This document shows positions 1 through 8,219 of a DNA stretch of 64,000 nucleotides, piece after piece. Position 1 is the stretch's first letter, and each line of letters begins with the position of its first letter. The stretch is taken from positions 1,362,634 through 1,426,633 of the forward strand of contig NZ_JHAL01000002.1 in NCBI RefSeq assembly GCF_000738005.1, in the 5' to 3' direction. Origin of the DNA: Bifidobacterium crudilactis (GTDB taxonomy: Bacteria; Actinomycetota; Actinomycetes; Actinomycetales; Bifidobacteriaceae). The notes beneath the pieces were generated by a model. That model saw nothing but the letters and a program-made list of their open reading frames with translations. It was not told where the DNA came from and did no database searches. Made by a program: the position numbers and the translations under genes.

Positions 1-556
1 GGTTTCCGGCGATGTCGTCGACCGTCGGATTGGCCGCCGAACTGTCTTTGAGGGTAATCAGACCTGCGGAGTCCAGTACTTTCAGTGCCCTGCCGAGATT
101 CGTCGCATTGTTCGGAATCGCGACCTTGTCCCCAGACTTGAATTCGCTGACATTCTTGTATTTGTCCGAGTAGAGGTTGAACGGGGATATGTAGCTGTCC
201 CCTATCACGGTGAACTTGTAGCCCTTGTCCTTGATTTCCTGGTTCAGGAAGGCGTAGTGCTGGAATGCGGTGATGTCGAGCTCGTTGTTGGATAGCGCCT
301 GATTGGTGTATATGCCGTCCTGGAAGGTCTTGTATTCGAGTTTGATATTCGCGTTGTCCTTGTCGAGCTGGGCTTGGACGGCTTTCCAGACGTTGTCGTC
401 GGAGTTGCCGACCAGACCTACCTTCACCACCGTTTCACCGGCTGACTGGGCGTTCTGCCTGATGACGAAGCCAGCGATGACGACGATGACGACCGCAATC
501 GCCGCCAGTAGGATGATGAGGGTTCGCTTGGCCTTCGCCCTGTTTGTTGTTGCCAT
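1..556 (-). CDS. metQ: MetQ-type methionine-binding protein, 3' end outside window
   Basis: Substrate-binding protein of the NlpA/MetQ family, which delivers methionine to the MetNI transporter on the outer face of the membrane. About 185 N-terminal residues are visible. After a hydrophobic segment (roughly residues 13-28) the mature part begins VKVGLVGNSDDNVWK and contains ELDITAFQHYAFLN, the conserved region that follows the first strand in this family. It is last in the metN-metI-metQ order. Start chosen at the ATG at 556. Oddity: the hydrophobic N-terminus has no lipobox cysteine, so it reads as an uncleaved membrane anchor rather than the usual lipoprotein signal. The C-terminal half lies outside the window. 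Confidence 0.92.
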   Translation of the reverse strand, partial: MATTNRAKAKRTLIILLAAIAVVIVVIAGFVIRQNAQSAGETVVKVGLVGNSDDNVWKAVQAQLDKDNANIKLEYKTFQDGIYTNQALSNNELDITAFQHYAFLNQEIKDKGYKFTVIGDSYISPFNLYSDKYKNVSEFKSGDKVAIPNNATNLGRALKVLDSAGLITLKDSSAANPTVDDIAGN

Positions 557-729
557 GGTTCTTACTCTTTCTCTTCATTGCATATTGCGTATTGCGTATT
601 GGGATGTTCGGTTGGGAAAATACGGTTCGGAAGATCCGGTTGGGAAGTTCGATTTGGGACGCAGCATCGCGAACGATGCAGGCCGTTAGGGAACGCTACG
701 CGCCGATATCATGCAGCGCCCCGTCACAA
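557..729. repeat. metI-metQ spacer with short degenerate tandem repeats
   Basis: The 173-bp gap between metI and metQ is unusually long for this operon. At 579-600 TATTGCG is iterated, and at 605-660 the motif CGGTTGGGAA recurs with variants (GGTTCGGAAG, ATTTGGGAC). No gene or clear hairpin is seen. It may be an expanding repeat or a spacer that tunes metQ expression. Confidence 0.5.
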
Positions 730-1410
730 TCAGTGTTCGGTGATCTCCACCAGCAGCCTGCCGATGAATTCGATCAGTCCGATCAGCAACACCAGCACGA
801 TGATGGTCGCATAGGTGGCATCCGGCATGAATCGCTGATACCCGTAGCGGATGGCGAAATCACCCAGCCCTCCGCCTCCGACGATGCCGACGATGGCGGT
901 CAGACCTATCAGACTGACAAGAGTGATGATGGTGACCCTGATGATCGAAGGAATCGCCTCACGAAGATAGATGCGGAATATGATCTCCCCGTTGCCCATG
1001 CCCATCGCCTCCGCTGCTTCGATGAAGCCTGGGTCCAGACCAGCCAGCGACGATTCGATCTGCCTGGTGAAGAAAGGCGTGATACCGACGATCAGGGGGA
1101 AAATCGCACCCTTGGTGCCGATGGCGGTACCCACCAGTGCCCTCGTCACCGAAACCAGGGCGGCGGCCAGGATGATGAAGGGTATCGAACGAAAGAGGTT
1201 GATGATCTTGTCGATGATGTTGAAAACGATGGGATTGGGGGCAAGACCTCCCGTTTTGGTGACGGTCAGCACCACCGCCAGGAATGTGGCCAGCACGAAA
1301 GAGGCCAAGCCCGAAATGCCGACCATGATGAGCGTTTGCACGAAACTGTCGAAGAATTCCGGGAATCGCGCCACGACATTGGGAAACCACAACTGCAAAA
1401 TATCAGGCAT
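730..1410 (-). CDS. metI: Methionine ABC transporter permease MetI
   Basis: Integral membrane subunit of the D/L-methionine importer. The 226-aa protein has five hydrophobic segments and the binding-protein-dependent permease EAA region (GFIEAAEAMGMGNGEI, about residues 135-150), which contacts the MetN ATPase. It ends SAIVGIVGGGGLGDFAI followed by the family's typical last helix. Start chosen at the ATG at 1410, which overlaps the metN stop by 8 bp (ATGCCTGA), the usual translational-coupling arrangement; an upstream in-frame start at 1425 would lengthen the overlap without reason. Confidence 0.95.
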   Translation of the reverse strand: MPDILQLWFPNVVARFPEFFDSFVQTLIMVGISGLASFVLATFLAVVLTVTKTGGLAPNPIVFNIIDKIINLFRSIPFIILAAALVSVTRALVGTAIGTKGAIFPLIVGITPFFTRQIESSLAGLDPGFIEAAEAMGMGNGEIIFRIYLREAIPSIIRVTIITLVSLIGLTAIVGIVGGGGLGDFAIRYGYQRFMPDATYATIIVLVLLIGLIEFIGRLLVEITEH

Positions 1411-2443
1411 GCTTAAGCACCTCAATTCCTATATGACGGTTGCGCAGATAGTCGATGGCACCCGCGATGTTGGATTCGCCGCCCTTGAGAACCACCACAA
1501 GGCCACCGAGAGGGGCGTTCTCAATGAGGTCGATATCTCCGAAGATGATGTTGGCATCGATATCGAAGTCGCGCGAGATTCTGGATATCAGGGCTTCGGA
1601 GGCCTCTTTCGACACATACTGCATGCGCAGCAGCACCTCCCCATCGTCCAGAGCGACGAGCGGCGAATCACTCTCGAGCAGGTCATGAATCTTGTCGAGA
1701 TTCGAGGTCGTGGCCACGAAGGACCTGGTCAACTCGGCCTGAGGGTTGACGAAAATATCGAACACCTTGCCTTCCTCGACTATCGAACCCTGATCGATCA
1801 CCGCAACCTTGTTGCATATCTGCTTGATGACGGCCATCTGATGCGTGATGATGACGATGGTCAGTCCCAGGGTGTCGTGCAGATTCCGCAGCAGCGCGAG
1901 GATGGACTTGGTGGTGTTCGGATCAAGCGCGCTGGTGGCCTCATCGCTGAGCAGGATGCTTGGCCGATTCACCAGTGCACGGGCGATGGCCACGCGCTGC
2001 TTCTGCCCGCCGGACAGCTCGCTCGGATAGTCGTCGGCCTTATCGGTCAATCCCACCAGCTCAAGCAGTTCAGCGACCCGCGCTTTTCGAGCGGCCTTGT
2101 CAGCGGGGTCACGAAAGGCGAGCTCGACGTTCCCTGCGACGGTTCGTGACGGCATGAGGTTGAAGGACTGGAAAATCATCCCGACACCACGCCTGAGCAG
2201 ACGCAGATTCTTTCGCGACAAACTGCCGACTTCCTGACCGTGAACGCTGAGAGAGCCCTCGTTGTATCGTTCAAGCCCGTTGATGCACCTCACCAGCGTG
2301 CTTTTGCCGGCACCCGAAAGACCGATGATGCCGTAGATATCGCCATCCTCTATGGAGAGATTCACATCGTGCAGCGCCGTGGTATCGACGTCATCGCCGT
2401 GGTATCGCTTGGTGAGTTGTTTCACCGCTATGGCCTGTGCCAT
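1403..2443 (-). CDS. metN: Methionine ABC transporter ATP-binding protein MetN
   Basis: ATPase subunit of the MetNIQ importer, cytoplasmic. Visible motifs are Walker A GLSGAGKST, the signature LSGGQKQRVAIARAL and Walker B SILLSDEATSALD. After residue ~250 comes a C-terminal ACT-like NIL domain (residues ~265-345, EASEALISRISRDFDIDANI), the site of methionine feedback inhibition in the family. Length 346 aa is normal. Start at 2443 is supported by AGGAAGGGG just upstream. Transcribed between the alcohol dehydrogenase and metI, 28 bp after the former, so all four genes probably share a transcript. Confidence 0.96.
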   Translation of the reverse strand: MAQAIAVKQLTKRYHGDDVDTTALHDVNLSIEDGDIYGIIGLSGAGKSTLVRCINGLERYNEGSLSVHGQEVGSLSRKNLRLLRRGVGMIFQSFNLMPSRTVAGNVELAFRDPADKAARKARVAELLELVGLTDKADDYPSELSGGQKQRVAIARALVNRPSILLSDEATSALDPNTTKSILALLRNLHDTLGLTIVIITHQMAVIKQICNKVAVIDQGSIVEEGKVFDIFVNPQAELTRSFVATTSNLDKIHDLLESDSPLVALDDGEVLLRMQYVSKEASEALISRISRDFDIDANIIFGDIDLIENAPLGGLVVVLKGGESNIAGAIDYLRNRHIGIEVLKHA

Positions 2444-2471
2444 GCCGACCCCTTCCTGGTATATCCCCTGT

Positions 2472-3638
2472 TCACAGCGCGAGCTCCAGTACCGCGAGCA
2501 CATCCGCTTTGTTCAACGGCGAATAGTTGCCGACCGTCTGCGTATCCCCGTGGGTAAGCTCCTCCGCGATATCCTCGAAATCCTCATCGGTGATGTCGAG
2601 GTCGCGGAGCCTGGTGGCCAGGTCCAATTCGCTGAAATACGCTTCCAGCCTGTCCGCCAGCAGATTCGCCGCATGTTCGGGTGTCAGATCGTAGGGGTCC
2701 GCGCCCAGGGTCCTGACGGCAAGTTGCGCATAACGTTCAGGTTGCCTCCCGGCTACGTACCGGATGATTGAGGGCAATATCGCGGCGATGCCTTCGCCAT
2801 GAATCAGATCGAAGCGACCGCCCAGGGCATGTTCCAGGCGATGCGTCGTCCAGTCGTTCGTGGAACCGGTCGCCAGGAAACAATGATTGAACATCGTGGC
2901 GGAAAGCCAGTGCAGTTCCGTCCGGGTCTTGATATCGGCGGGATCGTGTGCAAAACGTTCGCCCTGGGTCAGCGCGGCTATGAATCCCCCCTCCAGCAGA
3001 CGGTCGGCGGCTTCCAGATGGTCTTCGGCGGTGAAATACGGTTCGAGAAATCCCACGGCCAGATCGGCAACCGCCGCCGCCTGATAGTGGTATGGTGCGG
3101 TTCGCGAGTACTCCGGGTTGACTATGGCGAATTTCGGGATGACGACGCGTGTTTCCAGGGCGCGCTTGTCCTGCCCCTGTTGCAGGACCGCGCAATCGGA
3201 AAGCTCCGACCCGCTACCCGGTATGGTCGAAATCACACCGACAGGCAGCGTGGTTTCCGGAAGGGCGCTGCCGTCGAACAGCTCCCAGACATCGCCGTGA
3301 TAGGGCACGCCCACGCCGACCGCCTTGGCCGTGTCGAAGGCGCTTGCACCGCCTGCCGCAAGCACGAAATCCACTTGATGCTCTCGTGCACGTTCAATCA
3401 GCGAACGGACCAGGTCTATGCGGGGATTGGGCTCCACATCACCGTTCTCTATGAGATGGGCATGCACGGATGCGGCGGCGGCCTGCACGACGTCATGGAT
3501 GCCGAGGTCGAAGACGTAATCACCGCTGTATATCAGCAGAATCGAAGTGGCATGGCGCTCTTTGAGCAATCGTTCGAGCTGCCGTTCGGCACCGACGCCG
3601 AATACCAATTCGCTCGGTGAATAGTAGGTGAAAGTCAT
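2472..3638 (-). CDS. Iron-containing alcohol dehydrogenase family protein (one metal ligand absent)
   Basis: A 388-aa group III (Fe-dependent) alcohol dehydrogenase, closest in layout to the YqhD/BDH branch, which reduces aldehydes with NAD(P)H. The dinucleotide region AAGGASAFDTAKA (~95-106) and GSGSELSDCAVL (~141-152) are present. The family binds iron with D, H(+4), H and H(+14). Here D192, H266 and H280 align, but the position four after D192 is Gly196 (ADLAVGFLEPYF) where a His is expected. Metal use or activity may therefore be altered. First gene of the metNIQ transcript. Start at 3638 preceded by AAGGAT; an upstream start at 3695 lacks a ribosome site. Confidence 0.85.
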   Translation of the reverse strand: MTFTYYSPSELVFGVGAERQLERLLKERHATSILLIYSGDYVFDLGIHDVVQAAAASVHAHLIENGDVEPNPRIDLVRSLIERAREHQVDFVLAAGGASAFDTAKAVGVGVPYHGDVWELFDGSALPETTLPVGVISTIPGSGSELSDCAVLQQGQDKRALETRVVIPKFAIVNPEYSRTAPYHYQAAAVADLAVGFLEPYFTAEDHLEAADRLLEGGFIAALTQGERFAHDPADIKTRTELHWLSATMFNHCFLATGSTNDWTTHRLEHALGGRFDLIHGEGIAAILPSIIRYVAGRQPERYAQLAVRTLGADPYDLTPEHAANLLADRLEAYFSELDLATRLRDLDITDEDFEDIAEELTHGDTQTVGNYSPLNKADVLAVLELAL

Positions 3639-3760
3639 GTGGGTATCCTTGCATTCCGCTGGATTTCTGTGTTGGTCGCCCAGTGTATTGACCACGAGAC
3701 ACCGCCAGCAAGGCGGAAGCTATACCCATAATTGATAGGCGATTATCACTGCCATTGTCG
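3639..3760 (-). promoter_or_regulatory. Probable promoter region of the adh-metNIQ operon
   Basis: On the minus strand TATCAATTATGGGTATAGCT offers candidate -10 sequences near 3720-3740. Downstream TGGTC...GACCA forms a short dyad in the leader. I looked for a SAM riboswitch and saw none of its conserved core. Weak call. Confidence 0.3.
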
Positions 3761-3907
3761 AGTGCGTGGGCGGCTTCCTCTGTCTAAGCTCCGTCATCCA
3801 AATTCAAGACCTGGAGTCTCAGAATATGGAATCGTCAGATGTCTGGAATGGATGCCTGATTTACCGTGCTCCATCCGGAGAATCACAAACACCCATGACC
3901 AAGGTAA

Positions 3908-4351
3908 CGAATTCGGCGCAATCTTCGAAGACGTGTGCAACACATGCTGTTCACATCGAAACGAAGCAAGTCGGGAATCATCTCACCGGCCACATTCCAA
4001 CAGCAATTCAGGAAAGCACGACACCATATAGGCAGAGACGACATCGTTTTCCATTCCCTCCGAGCAACACACGCTACAAAACTCATCCTTAACGGCGGCA
4101 CACTTCGCGAGGTCATGAACAGCCTTGGCCATAACTCTGTGACAGTGGCGGTCAAACATTACCAGCGCGTTGTCCCCGATCATCAGAAACGCGTAGCCAA
4201 TCTGCTCGCCTTCGAGTACATCCCATCAATGGGCGACCCGGAACTCCTGAAAACAGTGGTACGCGAAACCGAAGAAGAAATACTCAAAATGCAAGACTTC
4301 GTCGATGGATTACACGAACATCTAGCGACAATCGAAAACACACGCCATTAG
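3908..4351 (+). pseudogene. Tyrosine recombinase (phage-type integrase), C-terminal remnant
   Basis: About 140 residues matching only the C-terminal half of a tyrosine recombinase catalytic domain: the box HSLRATHATKLIL (the H-x-x-R pair) and LGHNSVTVAVKHYQRV (the His and the catalytic Tyr). The N-terminal DNA-binding domain and the first catalytic Arg are absent. The reading frame is closed by a stop at 3905-3907, and no upstream part was found in other frames. The best internal start is GTG at 3935. It lies at the left edge of an AT-richer island that ends at a tRNA gene, so it is probably the decayed integrase of that island. Confidence 0.8.
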
Positions 4352-4480
4352 ACGCACGGCATATTATTGCGAGACACACACGAATACAATTAGATAGCTG
4401 TGCATGAAATCTCTCGAAAACGCTGGAGGATACTCAGATTCGGGTTCCTCCGCAAATGCTTAGCGAAGTCAGAACACGCT
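4352..4480. other. Spacer between integrase remnant and kinase
   Basis: 129 bp between the convergent ends of the integrase remnant and the kinase. No gene, strong hairpin or tRNA-derived repeat was seen. Confidence 0.3.
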
Positions 4481-5677
4481 CTACTCAACATGCAACTGTT
4501 GCACAGCTTGAAAAATCGGAATCAAGGAATCGTAACGCTCATCCAAATTCTGAGTAGTTGCTCTCCTGATAATTGGAGACGCGGGATTGGCATTATCTTG
4601 TGAATTTTTTCCAGTAAATATCTTATTCATGATCATACCAATGGAATAAATTTCATTCACTAAACTGTAATCCTTATATGCACTTAGAGCAGGATCGAGC
4701 AATGACCCTTTCATGGATTCCATTGTTCTGGTTAAGTTCAAATCACTGTTTTTAACCAATCCAAAATCACTGATCTTTATCTGTCGAACCCCGTCCCCAA
4801 ACTCCTTTATCAGCACATTGGTATAACTGAGATCTCTGTGTAATAAGTGTTTTGAATGTATGTAATGCAGTGCACGAAGGAACTGAAGAACCAGTTTTTT
4901 CCGGTCATTGAACTTGAGTTGCGCATTTTTTCTGCGCATGAAATCGGAGAGTGTCTGAGGAATGAATTCCATGAGATATTCATTCCGAGCCTCGTAATAC
5001 CTGTAGACGCTGGTAATAAATGGCGAATCTAGCGCTCTCATAGTCTTATACTCGTTTTTGAATCTCACAAGGTCCTCTTCAGAAATATCCGGCTTCGCTC
5101 TCTTCAATGCAAATGGCATCGCGTCGCCTTCGAATCGAACCTCGAATACTGTTGCGTATGCACCCGCACCAATGTTGTCAAGGTGCATATCCTCACGCTT
5201 CAGCAGATCGAAATCTTGAGAATCACCGATTCCATCTACATAAAATGCCATGCTCGATTCCAGAATCAGAGCATTCAACCGTGGAGTTTCATTCGGAATC
5301 TCGCTACCACCGCTAGATTCAAGAAATTGCAAATACGAACTGAGTTGAGCACGCAATGTTGCAGGTTGAGAACGGAGTGTCAGAGCAGAGGCACCCAGTG
5401 CTTCAGAAAAGTCGTTCAAGATTGTGATAGTGCGAATCATCTGGCGACTGTCATCGGCCCAATAATGGGCACCAATTCGTGAGTTAAATCCCTCAGTGAG
5501 CAGCGACAACGTTGCCTGACAAGTTGCCAGCAGTTCTGAAACGGGGAGCTGGTCAGGGAAAGAGCCAAGTATATTTGATACCAATATCGCTGATGAACCT
5601 TGCCCATCATCGCGCTCCAGTAGCACGGATCGAGCCTGTTCAAGGTAGTACTTTGCTGCCGAAGCTGGTGAAATCAT
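4481..5677 (-). CDS. Soluble serine/threonine protein kinase with novel N-terminal helical domain
   Basis: A 398-aa protein. Residues 1-160 are mostly helical and match no family I recognise. Residues ~162-395 form a Hanks-type kinase: glycine loop IGAGAYATVFEV (169-180), catalytic Lys192 (FALKRAKP), HRDLSYTNVLI (280-290) with the catalytic Asp and Asn, and ISDFGLV (302-308) for Mg binding. No transmembrane segment or PASTA repeats, so it is not the housekeeping PknB/PknA type. The gene is visibly richer in A+T than its flanks and lies in an island with an integrase remnant. Kinases in such places often belong to phage-defence or stress modules; that role is an inference from context only. 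Confidence 0.88.
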   Translation of the reverse strand: MISPASAAKYYLEQARSVLLERDDGQGSSAILVSNILGSFPDQLPVSELLATCQATLSLLTEGFNSRIGAHYWADDSRQMIRTITILNDFSEALGASALTLRSQPATLRAQLSSYLQFLESSGGSEIPNETPRLNALILESSMAFYVDGIGDSQDFDLLKREDMHLDNIGAGAYATVFEVRFEGDAMPFALKRAKPDISEEDLVRFKNEYKTMRALDSPFITSVYRYYEARNEYLMEFIPQTLSDFMRRKNAQLKFNDRKKLVLQFLRALHYIHSKHLLHRDLSYTNVLIKEFGDGVRQIKISDFGLVKNSDLNLTRTMESMKGSLLDPALSAYKDYSLVNEIYSIGMIMNKIFTGKNSQDNANPASPIIRRATTQNLDERYDSLIPIFQAVQQLHVE

Positions 5678-6169
5678 GACCTTCCGATTCTTAAAACCCT
5701 ACATGCTAGTCAATACACTAGTCCTTCGTCTTATTGATCAAGCGCAATACAATGTCAGAACAGATGGTTCGTCATATTCAATATTTCTTAAAGAGACAAA
5801 ATCCAATAACCTTTCAGACCTCCAGCTATCTGCGCTCACCACGAGGTTGAGATGCGCAAGGAATTTGTCTGCTGTCATCGAACTTAGCTAATGCCCGCTC
5901 ATCCAAGATTTTCGATAATTAAGAGCGCGTGTTACGCACATTGGTACTGCGCCGTTTGATCACGGAGATGGTACCCATACCAATGTCGTCCACTTCATAA
6001 CTTTGAGATATTTATGTCGTATGGCTCAATCTCTTTGCGAGCCAGCACTTGACACGCAAAAGCACATCGTAAAATATGTCCCGGTCGAATCCTTGATTGG
6101 ACCGTTCAGCCAGATCAATGGGTTCGCGGTGGTGGTTGACTTTGTTGCCATAGTTGTTATTGATGATTG
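5678..6169. other. Non-coding stretch upstream of the kinase
   Basis: About 490 bp of AT-rich sequence between the kinase start and the preceding gene on the same strand. It should hold the kinase promoter. Short open frames exist on both strands, but none has a ribosome site or recognisable product. I see no tRNA, hairpin or repeat of note. Confidence 0.35.
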
Positions 6170-6520
6170 CTACACGCGTCGTAGTTGTGGGAAGCGTGAT
6201 TCCCACAACTCACGAACACATGGGTCCAAGTTCAGAGCGGGCCAAGTTTCAATTAAGCGACGCGGATTGATGCTAGCCACTTGGTCGCTGACCTGACCTT
6301 CGGCAAGCAGTGCCTGATATGCCATCAGCCTGCCGCCGAGAGTATCGAGGTCGGCAACTCGGTTACCTGGTGTCCAACGTACTGAATGATCCAGCACAAT
6401 TGTGCCTGAGTACGGGCCGTGCAACTCATCCAATGACTCCGGTGCGTAATATGGTTTCACCTCGCGGAATTTGATTCGCCTCTCTTGCACAATGCGCCTC
6501 TTCTCGTAGCGGCCATACAC
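6170..6520 (-). CDS. Hypothetical protein of the accessory island
   Basis: 116 aa, not recognised. It is soluble and basic at the N-terminus, with a conserved-looking C-terminal half (ALLAEGQVSDQVASINPRRL, then a tail ending WESRFPQLRRV). The frame opens with GTG at 6520; an alternative GTG at 6490 has a better ribosome site (AGAAGAGG seven bases upstream). It begins 31 bp after the frameshifted DUF6036 gene on the same strand, suggesting a three-gene unit with the two genes upstream of it. It could be a partner or antitoxin of the nucleotidyltransferase, but that is only inferred from adjacency. Confidence 0.6.
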   Translation of the reverse strand: MYGRYEKRRIVQERRIKFREVKPYYAPESLDELHGPYSGTIVLDHSVRWTPGNRVADLDTLGGRLMAYQALLAEGQVSDQVASINPRRLIETWPALNLDPCVRELWESRFPQLRRV

Positions 6521-6551
6521 AAATAATCAACTAGGCGTTGCTGTCTCTTTG

Positions 6552-7309
6552 TTACAACGAATGTCGCGGTCTGCTCGCCTTGTTCTTGTTTTCTGTTGTT
6601 GATGCCTGCTTACTTGTGGCGTCAGGTGTCGCAGCATCCAATCGTGAACGGAAGGCAGCTTTTACAGATTCGGGAGCAATCTTCGCAGACGCATTAATTG
6701 TCTTGGTGTCGAATGCATCGAGGAAGTCTTTTGCTTGTATTCTGATTCCGTCGCTCATTCTGGGATCACGTACCTCGTTCAAACGGTTGGCAAGAATGTT
6801 GACGCTAATATCACCCGAATCTATCAACGAGGAAATGTAGCTTCGATCATTAGGAGCCAGACGGGCGAGCTTGGCCGCACACAAATCATACGGATCCAAG
6901 CACAGAACCACAGAACGAATCTGATGCTCAGTCGCGTGTACCTCGATCAGACGAGACTGCCACCCGTCAGGAAGCACAGCCGTGTGCTCTTCCACTCCTT
7001 GCGCATACACGTCGAAAGCATCCTGGAACGCGGTATCCTCTCCGATACTAGCGTCAATAAGATCGGCGAACTCCTCGGCTGGATTATCAGCACATCCTCT
7101 CGGGTAGGCATCACCGCAAGGTCAATCTCAGCGGAATACGTGGTCTCCTCAGGAAGATACTCCTCGTGCATCGAACCCAGGATGGACTGCGATCCAAGCA
7201 CAAGAATCCGTGCAGGCGACCGAACGGTATCTATACCGTGTCGCGCACGCTCATCTTCAATGATGCTCGATGACGCTCTGAGCAGATGATAGAACTCTTC
7301 TCTGTTCAT
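6552..7309 (-). pseudogene. DUF6036-type nucleotidyltransferase, frameshifted
   Basis: Two overlapping frames join into one DUF6036-like nucleotidyltransferase. The first part (7309 to ~7085) starts MNREEFYHLLRASSSIIEDE and holds ILVLGSQSILGS (the G-S pair of the nucleotidyltransferase fold) and AEIDLAVMPTRED (the acidic residues). The second part continues in the other frame as NPAEEFADLIDASIGED then YAQGVEEHTAVLPDGW and the helical C-terminus. The switch falls at about 7083-7092 and is explained by one missing base; no slippery heptamer is visible, so a mutation or sequencing error is likelier than programmed frameshifting. The family is commonly found in toxin-antitoxin-like pairs. The start at 7309 overlaps the upstream gene by 53 bp. 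Confidence 0.75.
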
Positions 7310-7634
7310 CCCGCGAATCCTTAATCACTCGTCGCACATCCTCGGGCTTCATAATCCCATACAAAGGATTAATCTGACGCATGGTCACACCATACTGCGA
7401 AGTGTCCAACGCAATCTCACACAAGCGTGTGGAATCGGGATCAAGCAACGCCTGATGCCACTGCTCTACCTGCTGCCGGTAGTACGAGCCGCTGACTTTG
7501 CTCATCACACGGGGAATTCGTTCAAGTCCCTTTTGCCGTATCACGTCCAAGGGGTAATCGTCGAACAAGCGGCGCATACGCAACCACTGCCGATACTCTT
7601 CCAAGCTACGAAAATCTCTGACACCAGTCACCAT
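7257..7634 (-). CDS. Hypothetical protein upstream of the DUF6036 gene
   Basis: 125 aa, unrecognised, rich in Arg and acidic residues and predicted helical (SLEEYRQWLRMRRLFDDYP, then a helix ending KPEDVRRVIKDSRDE). No membrane segment. It starts at the ATG at 7634 and its 3' end overlaps the DUF6036 start by 53 bp in another frame, so the two are probably co-translated. It may be a DNA-binding or antitoxin partner, but no helix-turn-helix could be assigned with confidence. Confidence 0.6.
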   Translation of the reverse strand: MVTGVRDFRSLEEYRQWLRMRRLFDDYPLDVIRQKGLERIPRVMSKVSGSYYRQQVEQWHQALLDPDSTRLCEIALDTSQYGVTMRQINPLYGIMKPEDVRRVIKDSRDEQRRVLSSAQSVIEHH

Positions 7635-7848
7635 GCACCACCTCCCCGCACTTCAGTACTTCCGAACCTCAATACTCCTCATCATAAAACACACAGGCGA
7701 AGGAGTCTCCCATATCTTCTGACGGCAAGTGACGAGTTTGGTAAGGCTCTTCCACTGAGTGCGTCACGTTGTGCAGTCGTGTGTAATCAATCCGACCCCG
7801 TGCTGTTACCCTCTGACAATCTTGAATATTGGCTTGATATAAGCCTTT

Positions 7849-7866
7849 CGGGGTCATGAAGCCCCG
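7849..7866 (-). terminator. Possible stem-loop after tRNA-Arg
   Basis: CGGGG at 7849-7853 pairs with CCCCG at 7862-7866 around an 8-nt loop, 7 bp past the tRNA 3' end. There is no U-run, so this is a weak terminator candidate. Confidence 0.3.
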
Positions 7867-7872
7867 TGATTG

Positions 7873-7945
7873 TGCCCCGGATGCGATTCGAACGCACGAC
7901 ACCTTCTTTAGGAGAGAAGTGCTCTATCCCCTGAGCTACCGGGGC
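7873..7945 (-). tRNA. tRNA-Arg (anticodon CCU)
   Basis: A 73-nt cloverleaf on the minus strand. Acceptor GCCCCGG pairs with CCGGGGC, the D arm is GCTC...GAGC, the anticodon stem CTTCT/AGAAG encloses loop CTCCTAA with anticodon CCT (reads AGG), and the T arm carries GTTCGAAT. CCA is not encoded. Its 3' end faces the accessory island, the usual geometry for integrase targets, but I found no copy of its 3' end near the integrase remnant at the other side. Confidence 0.93.
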
Positions 7946-8219
7946 AACGATGTTCTATCGTACACGCATTCGGAGAAAACGCCTGCCGGTTGTGGCACAC
8001 ACCATTGATGCCGGAACGGATACGTGAATGCACAGGGCATGTTGATGGACGAACATGCAGTCGGCCCGCGGTCTTCGTCCACAGTCATGAAGCATCCCTA
8101 CGCTGAGTGAATGTCCACGACCACCGAAACAATGCACTTCATCGGACTCCCGGTCTCTCTGACAGCCGACACCGTGCCTCAGCCACTACCCTAGTGAATG
8201 CATGGAAAGGAAATCGTTT

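Noticed and set aside
3639..3760. SAM riboswitch before the methionine operon
   Set aside because: The conserved core of S-box, SAM-II or SAM-IV types is not visible.
5676..5891. 71-codon plus-strand frame overlapping the kinase start
   Set aside because: No ribosome site, and its ATG is only the reverse reading of the kinase start.
6003..6296. 97-codon plus-strand frame
   Set aside because: No ribosome site; overlaps the better-supported minus-strand gene and no domain.
3640..7873. Integrase attachment site made by a copy of the tRNA-Arg 3' end
   Set aside because: I compared the tRNA 3' end with 3640-4480 and found no match longer than a few bases.
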